Part shown: piece after piece, positions 6,001 to 9,062 of the stretch
Position numbering within the stretch: the stretch's first letter is position 1
How the letters are laid out: each line of letters opens with the position of its first letter
Assembly (NCBI GenBank): GCA_016874875.1
Contig: VGTA01000092.1
Location: 1 to 9,062, forward strand
Direction: 5' to 3'
From: Deltaproteobacteria bacterium
GTDB lineage: Bacteria; Myxococcota_A; Bradymonadia; UBA7976; VGTA01
DNA length: 9,062 nt
Made by a program: the position numbers and the translations under genes
The notes under the pieces: model-generated
What the model was told of the DNA's origin: nothing
What the model saw: only the letters and a program-made list of their open reading frames with translations
Database searches by the model: none

Positions 6001-8825
6001 CCGCGGAGGTCTGCGCCCTCGAGGGTCACGCCGCGCCACGCCGCCCCCGCCGCCGCGAGGCGCTTGAGGTTGGCGCGGGGCAGCGCCGCCCCCGCCCACG
6101 CGCCGCCCTCCACCCGCGCGCCCTCCAGACTCGCCGCCTCAAAGAGCGCGCCGTCCGCCTCCACGCCCCGGAGCGTGGCGTCGCTGAGGTCGGCGTGGGC
6201 GAGGCTGGCGCCCGCGAGGGAGCAGCCGTCGAGGGTGGCGCCCTTGAGGGTGGCGTAGTCGAGGTTGGCGCCCTTGAGCGCGCAGCCGTAGAGCTGCGCG
6301 TGGTCGAGGCGCGCCCCCTTGAGCTGCGCGCCCTCGAGCGAGAGGTCGCGCAGCGCCACGCCGGCGAGCTGCGCGCCGTTGAGGTTGGCGCCGGCGAGCA
6401 CCACGCCGCCGAGCTCCACGCCGCGCAGGTCGCACTTGGTGAGCTGCGCGCGGGCGAGCGTGGCGCCCGCCACCACCGCGCGCGTGAGGTCAGCGCGGTT
6501 GAGATTGGACTGCGCGGCGCGCGCGCCCGTGAGGTCCGCCTCCACCAGGCGCGCGCGCTCGAGGTCGGCGTCGGCGAGGTGGGCGCCCTTGAGCGAGGCG
6601 CGCGAGAGGTCGGCGCCCGCCAGGCGCGCGCCGTCGAGGCGCGCGCCGTCGAGGGTGGCGCCGTCGAGGGTGGCGCCCTCGAGCGTGGCCTCCACGAGGC
6701 GGGCGAGCGTGAGGGTGGCGCCGCGCAGGTGGGCGCCGGTGAGGTCGGCGCTCGTGAGGTTGGCCTCCCCGAGGTCGGCGCCCTCGAGGCGCGCGCCCTG
6801 GAAGCGGGCGTGGTCGAGGGCGCACCCAAAGAGGCGAGCGCGGTCGAGGGACGAGCCCTCAAAGGAGGCACGCGAGAGGGCGGCGCCGGTGAGGTCAGCG
6901 CCCGTGAGGTCGAGGCGCGTGAGGGTGGCGCCGGTGAGGCGGGCGCCGCCCCACGACACCAGCTCCACCTGCGCGCCGGTGAGGTCGGCGCCGGCGAGGT
7001 TGACGTCGCGCAGGGCGACCCCGCGCAGGTCGGCGCCATCGAGCTGCGCGCCGGGCAGCTCGGCGCCGGCGAGGCGCGCGTCGCGCAGGCGCGCTCCCGA
7101 GAGACGCGCCTGCGCGAGAGTGGCGCCGGTGAGGTCAGCGCCGGTGAGGTCTGCGCCGGTGAGGTCGGCGCCCTGCAGCGAGAGGCCGCGCAGGTCGGCG
7201 CCGCGCAGGTCGGCGCCCGTGAGGCGCGCGTCGCGCAGGACGGCGCCGGCCCAGCGCAGCGCGGAGCCCGCCACGCGCGCGAGAGAGGCGCCGCTGAAGC
7301 GCGCGCCGTCCATCTGCACGCCGCTGAGGTCGGCGCCCTCGAGGTCGGCGTCGAGGAGGGAGGCGCCGGTGAGGTCGGCGTCGCGCAGGTCGGCGCCGCG
7401 CAGGTTGGCGCCGTCGAGGCGCGCGTCGGCGAGCTGCGCGCCGCGCAGGCGCGCGCCCTCGAGGGTGGCGCGCTCGAGCCAGGCGCCGCGCAGGGAGGCG
7501 CCGTCGAGGTGCGCGCCCTGCAGGAGCGCCTGACTCAGCCGCGCGCCGGCGAGGTCGGCGCCCATGAGCTCAGCGCCGGCGAGGTCCGCCCCCGAGAGGT
7601 CCACGTCGGCGAGGGTCATCTCGGCGAAGCGCCCCCCGCGCGAGGAGGCGCGCGCCCATGACAGCCCCTCGCGCGCGCCCACGCGTCGCCAGTCCATCGC
7701 CCCAAAGACGGCGCCCTCGAGCTGCGCGCGCGAGAGGGTGGCCTGATCGAGGAGGGCGCCGTCGAGGCGCGCGCCGCGCAGGTCGGCGCCGGTGAGGTCG
7801 GCGGCGCGGAGGTCGGCGCGGAGGGCGCTGACGTCGCGGAGGTTGGCGCCGTCGAGGCGCGCGCGGGCGAGGACGGCGTCGTCGAGGAGCGCGCCGGCGA
7901 GGTCGGCGCCCGAGAAGGCGCCCCCGGCGAGCTCGGCGCCGGTGAGGTCCACGCCGCGCAGGCGGACGCCCACGAAGCTCGCCTCGGGGAGCTTGGCGCC
8001 CTGCAGCGCGGAGCGCGTGAGGTCCACGTTCTCGAGGCGCGCGCCGCGGAGGTCCACGGCGTTGAGCGAGGCGCCCTCGAGGCGGACGTGGGTGAGGGTG
8101 GCGCCCTCAAAGCTCGCGCCCTCGAGGCGGGCGCCGCTGAGGTCGGCGGCCTCGAGGCGGGCGCGGTCGAGGCGGGCGCCGCTGAGGTCCGCGCCCTCGA
8201 GGTCGGCGTTGCTGAGGTCGGCGTCGAGGAGGTTGGCGCGCTGCAGCTGCGCGCGGTGCATCAGCGCCCCCCGCAGGCGCGCGCCCCACAGCTTGGCGTC
8301 GCGCAGACTCGCCTCGCGCAGATCCACCCCCTCGAGGTCCGCCTGGCTGAGGGTGGCGCCGTCGAGCTGCGCGCCGCGCAGGGAGCGCTCGCGCGGCCAG
8401 CGGCGCTCGCGCTCCACGGCGTCGCGGAGGCGCGCGTGCGAGAGGGGCGGCTCCACCATCTGGCTCTCGGCGCGGAGGCGCACGGGGCGCGCCACCACCT
8501 CAAAGCTCACGAGGCCGCGGCGCTGTGGCTCGCGCAGGCCGGCGAGGTGGAGGCGCAGGTCCCCCCACTCGTCGAGGTAGCCGAGCGCCACGCGCTCCGC
8601 CTCGAGGTACACGGCCACCTCTAGGACCCCGCCGTCCTCCACCTGCGCGTGGACCGCCAGCTCCGCCCACCACCCCGCCGGCTCGCCGCCGAGGCTGAGG
8701 ACCTCCACGCGCAGCCCCGAGGCGCGCTCGCAGGGCGGGCCGCTCGGGCGCGCGGGCGTCGCAGGCGTCGCGGGCGTCGCGGGCGTCGCGGCGGCCTCAG
8801 GGGCAGCGGAGGTGGGGTCGCTCAT
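93..8825 (-). CDS. Giant pentapeptide-repeat protein with C-terminal SUMF1/FGE-like domain (2910 aa)
   Basis: The protein has 2910 residues, roughly 300 kDa. Start: ATG at 8825-8823 is preceded by GGAGAG five bases upstream; the frame stays open another 63 codons to 9014, but that extension has no clear ribosome site and runs into the divergent gene. Order: Ala/Thr/Pro-rich leader (1-37); unrecognised strand-rich domain (about 38-122); short charged helix with ERERRWPRER (about 130-147); about 485 pentapeptides of A(D/R/S/N)LxG type (149-2584); Ala/Glu/Arg-rich helix (2600-2643); FGE-sulfatase (PF03781-like) domain (2646-2900). Pentapeptide repeats fold as a right-handed square beta-helix, so most of the protein should be a long rod. 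Only three one-residue register shifts interrupt it. The FGE domain shows VTQGLYRAVTGENPSHF, YRLPTEAEWELAA, GNVWEW, RGGSWF and NLGLRLAR. It has Cys2876 at the second catalytic cysteine position but Gly2871 at the first, so canonical copper-dependent FGE activity is unlikely. No signal peptide or membrane helix is visible. The gene overlaps a downstream membrane-protein gene. The biological role is unknown; a scaffold, ruler or DNA-mimic function is only speculation. Confidence 0.96.
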   Translation of the reverse strand: MSDPTSAAPEAAATPATPATPATPARPSGPPCERASGLRVEVLSLGGEPAGWWAELAVHAQVEDGGVLEVAVYLEAERVALGYLDEWGDLRLHLAGLREPQRRGLVSFEVVARPVRLRAESQMVEPPLSHARLRDAVERERRWPRERSLRGAQLDGATLSQADLEGVDLREASLRDAKLWGARLRGALMHRAQLQRANLLDADLSNADLEGADLSGARLDRARLEAADLSGARLEGASFEGATLTHVRLEGASLNAVDLRGARLENVDLTRSALQGAKLPEASFVGVRLRGVDLTGAELAGGAFSGADLAGALLDDAVLARARLDGANLRDVSALRADLRAADLTGADLRGARLDGALLDQATLSRAQLEGAVFGAMDWRRVGAREGLSWARASSRGGRFAEMTLADVDLSGADLAGAELMGADLAGARLSQALLQGAHLDGASLRGAWLERATLEGARLRGAQLADARLDGANLRGADLRDADLTGASLLDADLEGADLSGVQMDGARFSGASLARVAGSALRWAGAVLRDARLTGADLRGADLRGLSLQGADLTGADLTGADLTGATLAQARLSGARLRDARLAGAELPGAQLDGADLRGVALRDVNLAGADLTGAQVELVSWGGARLTGATLTRLDLTGADLTGAALSRASFEGSSLDRARLFGCALDHARFQGARLEGADLGEANLTSADLTGAHLRGATLTLARLVEATLEGATLDGATLDGARLDGARLAGADLSRASLKGAHLADADLERARLVEADLTGARAAQSNLNRADLTRAVVAGATLARAQLTKCDLRGVELGGVVLAGANLNGAQLAGVALRDLSLEGAQLKGARLDHAQLYGCALKGANLDYATLKGATLDGCSLAGASLAHADLSDATLRGVEADGALFEAASLEGARVEGGAWAGAALPRANLKRLAAAGAAWRGVTLEGADLRGALLAGALLQETALGGALLGEVDLEGANLEGADLGATDLERADLRGAQLTGAVLRGARLVGADLDGATLTDVDLEGATLSGVKLAALGARGVRLAGARLDSVSLTAFSLAGADLRGVTAVEVDLSGVNLVGAVVAGGVWRGVKLAGADLSEARLSDLEGIALDLSHAKLARAQLERVRFEDALLEGADLRGARLVECSLVEARAQGARLGGAELRFVTLRGAQLAKVDLLGATLEGVTFTRARLPEAKLDGLHLAGADLSYAQCARMSLAGAQLMGAKLMGANLFGALLTSADLSGADAAEANLGEADLKGAVLESASLKGCRLDKASLANARLSLADLGGATLDGANLADAVGRGVHFARATLVGASLRGTRLEGCQWEGADLSRADISHAVVEGGTWVDARLTGVRLVEATVTDADWSRAALARVEGHSATLTRVQLAGADLKGARLVGAHLAACALAKVDLTEADLTGATLERVDLTNALLTQATLNDLRLVETSLTQALLKGARLRGARLEGALLADKDLSGADLSGAHLAGAQLGGARLAGATLVGARLAGAALALADLSGADLSAADLRDARLAGASLEGADLEGAQLLGADLTGVNAVRARLCGAQLEGVDLTTLTLAGASFERAQLGGALLSGLDLAGVSFEGASLTGASLVDSVLSGADFTRAHLVNAQLTGARLSGTRFTSAVLGGVRLERVSLAGASLRHVNLAGASFEGADLSGADLAHASLAGANLRGVDLSGADLSGADLSGADLHGARLERADLHDANLSGAALVSVSLEGADLTGARWDDADFRPTSLKGAKAPAAPLGALQAATCALEGADLSGAHLAEARLKGLTLEALTLVGASARGVDLSGLAVARLRASGLDLVGADLSGVRWPGADLTSADLTDAEGAGALLTGALLMGARLVKAQLPEADLSGADLSRARLASAMLAGAQMAGVRLVDADAEYVDLTGAALAGADLSGAALLKARLRGADLSDAKLIRAGLEGAQLDECVLTGASLAEAALADAQLTRSSARGASLAGARAARLDLTGSDFAGADLRDLDAPSARLFETHLEGANLKGAKLTHGVLTGVYLRDARLDGADLREAHLQRARLSGALLAGADLSGADLSGADLSGVDLRAVGLQRARLAGCDLTDADLSGVDLTALSLSPTSLQGARLVGCDLRGVDLEPLMTSAGWARFDATRAQLPPLRCEGADLAGLTLAGASWPRAALRGALAAGARWAGVDLRGAELVDVNLSGADLSGADLSDADLTGADLTGADLSGARLERATVVGARLASANLAGAQLRGARLARCDLKGADLAGASLAQATVAECDLDGTRGAGLSVEGAQLKATRLARAALAGLKAQGSAWRECTLDGADLTGADLREALWMESVCADATLSDADFTDARVMLSSLNGVTAARASFSRAAEWVRVSLRGAQLTRCDLSGLPLTEAHLSDARLTACNLANAQLTRAHLKGATLAGCDLTGADLEGADLSGARVSGGEWGATRLVGAKLIGAQLEQVSLRAVDAARGDWTGLMAVELLADEANLSRVKLAGASLRQSALLKVNLSGAELLQVDLSHSALNGADLSGAHLDGAQLSHCKLDGASLEGAAGVDVNLTQSSAQRVNLQGALLRGARWEGANLKGASYVSDALLLDAARGGAQLSLELQGRLEGLAEEERARAAARAAEEAAAARDRRRAAAAALLPRFVDVAPASFVMGARGGEGHPDERPPHTVKLTRPFSIAAVPVTQGLYRAVTGENPSHFRPRDGEGAGGRDLHPAERLSWVDAARFCNALSELFDLTPAYALREDESPSGWRVSWDRDATGYRLPTEAEWELAAGAQEGHRFAGSPDVDAVAWHGENADGATRPVGQKAPNAWGLYDCSGNVWEWVYDSWAPKAYAERERVGVAVDPVSEPGGQGPDERAARGGSWFGEHDGCRVSYRASFELNYRVGNLGLRLARPAAEPIKGRGQ
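105..110 (-). promoter_or_regulatory. Ribosome binding site for the overlapping membrane-protein gene
   Basis: AAGGGG on the minus strand lies 8 bases before the GTG at 96-94, within the last codons of the giant gene. With the GTGA stop/start overlap it supports translation restart by coupled ribosomes and fixes the downstream start. Confidence 0.55.
125..890 (-). other. SUMF1/FGE-sulfatase-like domain region of the giant protein
   Basis: This encodes residues about 2646-2900. It opens with FVDVAPASFVMGA, the usual first strand plus the xFxMG motif of the SUMF1 fold, then DERPPHTVKLTRPFSIAAVP, the 'v.l..f.i...pVT' element. Later landmarks are HPAERLSWVDAARFCNALSE (2716-2735), YRLPTEAEWE (2765-2774), PNAWGLYDCSGNVWEW (2813-2828), RGGSW (2865-2869), CRVSYR (2876-2881) and NLGLRLAR (2892-2899). 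The length of about 255 residues is normal for the family. The family includes true formylglycine-generating enzyme, EgtB and PvdO domains and many non-catalytic binding modules. Aligning GGSWF-G-EHDG-C with human SUMF1 GGSYM-C-HRSY-C puts Gly at the Cys336 position and Cys at Cys341. The fold assignment is firm. The enzymatic activity is doubtful. Confidence 0.92.
2178..2267 (-). repeat. Six-unit near-identical 15-bp run
   Basis: Six consecutive 15-bp units (2178, 2193, 2208, 2223, 2238 and 2253) differ from each other at only one or two bases, apart from the last, which diverges at its end. They encode a run of ADLSG and ADLTG pentapeptides. Such low divergence beside strongly diverged units suggests recent duplication or local gene conversion. 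Confidence 0.85.
2625..2669 (-). repeat. Three perfect copies of the 15-bp unit
   Basis: GCCGCTGAGGTCGGC is present three times in exact tandem (2625-2639, 2640-2654, 2655-2669), encoding repeated ADLSG. Identity at synonymous sites points to recent expansion rather than only selection on the protein. A similar run with one mismatch is at 3735-3779. Confidence 0.9.
3735..3779 (-). repeat. Three near-perfect copies of the 15-bp unit
   Basis: The same GCCGCTGAGGTCGGC unit occurs at 3735-3749, 3750-3764 and 3765-3779, the last with a single G-to-A change. It encodes a short run of ADLSG pentapeptides like that at 2625-2669. Confidence 0.88.
8754..8789 (-). repeat. 9-bp repeat, four copies, in the N-terminal leader
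   Basis: GGGCGTCGC is repeated four times in tandem (8754, 8763, 8772, 8781), with one G-to-A change at 8763. It encodes Ala-Thr-Pro four times in the disordered leader before the first folded domain. A unit length divisible by three means copy-number change would alter only linker length. Confidence 0.9.
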
Positions 8826-8830
8826 AGGGG

Positions 8831-8836
8831 CTCTCC
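8831..8836 (-). promoter_or_regulatory. Ribosome binding site deciding the giant gene's start
   Basis: GGAGAG lies 5 bases before ATG at 8825-8823. It is the best Shine-Dalgarno match in the upstream region and supports a protein beginning MSDPTS. An ATG at 8838-8836 is out of frame. Confidence 0.75.
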
Positions 8837-8865
8837 ATCGAGGGGGCGTTGAGGCGCGCGGCGCG

Positions 8866-8894
8866 TTGACCCTAGGCGCGGCGGCCCCTAGGAT
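8866..8894 (+). promoter_or_regulatory. Candidate sigma70-type promoter for the rightward gene
   Basis: TTGACC at 8866-8871 (five of six matches to the -35 consensus) is followed after exactly 17 bases by TAGGAT at 8889-8894 (four of six to the -10). Transcription would start near 8901, giving a leader of about 35 bases before the TTG start at 8936. It is the only well-spaced pair I found in the intergenic region. I see no equally good promoter for the leftward giant gene. The AT-rich patch at about 8931-8975, inside the start of the divergent gene, is where one might lie. Confidence 0.5.
8870..8892. promoter_or_regulatory. Paired CCCTAGG sites overlapping the promoter (possible operator)
   Basis: CCCTAGG occurs at 8870-8876 and again at 8886-8892, each containing the palindrome CCTAGG, with starts 16 bases apart. 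One copy overlaps the -35 and the other the -10 of the candidate rightward promoter. CTAG is generally scarce in bacterial DNA, which makes the pair notable. A regulator binding here could affect both divergent genes. The regulatory role is inference. Confidence 0.3.
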
Positions 8895-8921
8895 GAGGCG
8901 CGCCCGCGGGTTTCGCGGAAC

Positions 8922-8926
8922 AGGAG
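8922..8926 (+). promoter_or_regulatory. Ribosome binding site for the rightward gene, supports a TTG start
   Basis: AGGAG lies 9 bases before TTG at 8936-8938. No in-frame ATG or GTG exists at a suitable distance, so this site decides the unusual start codon. Confidence 0.6.
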
Positions 8927-8935
8927 CGTCTAAAA

Positions 8936-9062
8936 TTGTCGCGTCTACATACCCCAAACCACGACCAATTAAAAGAGCGCTTAGACACGCTGTGCGCGCA
9001 GCGCGACTCGGCACAGGCGCTCGCCGTGGACCCGATTCGCTTCCCGCGCGCCTTCACCCGAG
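8936..9062 (+). CDS. Probable TIGR02757/DUF2400 family protein, N-terminal fragment
   Basis: This is the first 42 codons of a gene running off the right edge, transcribed divergently from the giant gene. From TTG at 8936 it reads MSRLHTPNHDQLKERLDTLC and then AQRDSAQALAVDPIRFPRAFTR. The pattern of an N-terminal LxxxLDxL helix, a short Arg-rich stretch and then DPIxFPxxF matches what I remember of the start of TIGR02757 (DUF2400) proteins, which typically read 'DPIxFPHRFxxxxD' there. That family's function is uncharacterised. The TTG start has AGGAG 9 bases upstream and a sigma70-like promoter behind it. The first codons are more AT-rich than the rest of the window, which is common at starts in GC-rich genomes. 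The coding call is good. The family call rests on a short motif and is tentative. Confidence 0.62.
   Translation, partial: MSRLHTPNHDQLKERLDTLCAQRDSAQALAVDPIRFPRAFTR

Larger units (their letters stand above)
1078..8381 (-). repeat. 15-bp tandem repeat array encoding about 485 pentapeptide repeats
   Basis: In the plus strand a degenerate 15-bp unit close to GCCGCTGAGGTCGGC recurs for about 7.3 kb. In the coding strand each unit encodes one pentapeptide of A-(D/R/S/N)-L-x-G type. Leu, occasionally Phe, Trp, Val or Met, lies at the central core position, small residues lie two positions before it, and Asp, Arg, Lys or polar residues lie just before it. Most units differ by several substitutions, but near-perfect runs exist. 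GGCGCC palindromes recur because Gly-Ala is mostly coded GGC-GCC. No stop codon or frameshift breaks the array over about 2435 codons, which implies protein-level selection. Confidence 0.95.

Noticed and set aside
1084..7533. Ser/Arg/Ala/Pro-rich plus-strand frames (for example 1084-2415, 3541-5217, 6319-7533) and Arg-rich minus-strand frames
   Set aside because: These low-complexity, highly basic translations arise from the same repeat in other frames. The true frame shows pentapeptide consensus, an FGE domain and a sensible start and stop.
1078..8381. CRISPR array or non-coding satellite as explanation for the periodic DNA
   Set aside because: The 15-bp period has no spacers, units are degenerate, and the period matches one pentapeptide in a single open frame of more than 2400 codons.
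1078..8381. 20-residue periodicity giving one charged face along the rod (DNA mimic like MfpA)
   Set aside because: Scanning the residue before the core Leu, Asp and Arg are mixed without an obvious four-repeat pattern. By eye I cannot support a continuous acidic face, and a computed surface charge would be needed.
8931..8990. Minus-strand promoter for the giant gene in the AT-rich patch
   Set aside because: Candidate hexamers such as TTGGGG with TTTAGA match the consensus poorly, so no confident promoter could be called.
8826..9014. 63-codon upstream extension of the giant gene to an ATG at 9014
   Set aside because: It lacks a clear ribosome site, overlaps the N-terminus of the divergent gene and its promoter, and its translation is not domain-like. 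ATG at 8825 has GGAGAG at good spacing.

Overview
The window is very GC-rich (clearly above 70% by eye). It is dominated by one giant minus-strand gene that fills about 96% of it. Base composition, a huge soluble repeat protein, a SUMF1/FGE-type domain and a TIGR02757-like neighbour suggest a large-genome, high-GC bacterium, most likely Myxococcota or a related former deltaproteobacterium. This assignment is an inference, as no rRNA or marker gene is present.

Layout from left to right. Positions 1-96 (minus) hold the first 32 codons of a membrane protein whose GTG start overlaps the giant gene's TGA stop by four bases, so the two genes probably form an operon. Positions 93-8825 (minus) encode a 2910-residue protein. 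In order it has a short Ala/Thr/Pro-rich leader, an unrecognised strand-rich domain (about residues 38-122), about 485 pentapeptide repeats (about 149-2584), an Ala/Glu/Arg-rich helical linker (about 2600-2643) and a C-terminal formylglycine-generating-enzyme-like domain (2646-2900). The repeat region is visible in the DNA as a degenerate 15-bp tandem repeat at about 1078-8381. Positions 8826-8935 are a 110-bp divergent intergenic region with a ribosome binding site for each gene and a plausible sigma70 promoter reading rightward. Positions 8936-9062 (plus) hold the first 42 codons of a second gene, probably of the TIGR02757/DUF2400 family, starting at TTG.

The giant protein should fold mainly as an exceptionally long right-handed quadrilateral beta-helix, a rod of several tens of nanometres, with a globular domain at each end. 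The repeat register is exact except for three one-residue phase shifts. The middle segment runs for 1720 residues (344 pentapeptides) without a net shift. The SUMF1-like domain keeps the fold's landmarks but only one of the two catalytic cysteines of true FGE, so it is more likely a binding or structural module, or a different enzyme. No signal peptide is visible, so a cytoplasmic location is the default. The link to the downstream membrane protein could mean membrane association, but that is inference. I saw no RNA genes, CRISPR array, insertion sequence or prophage genes.
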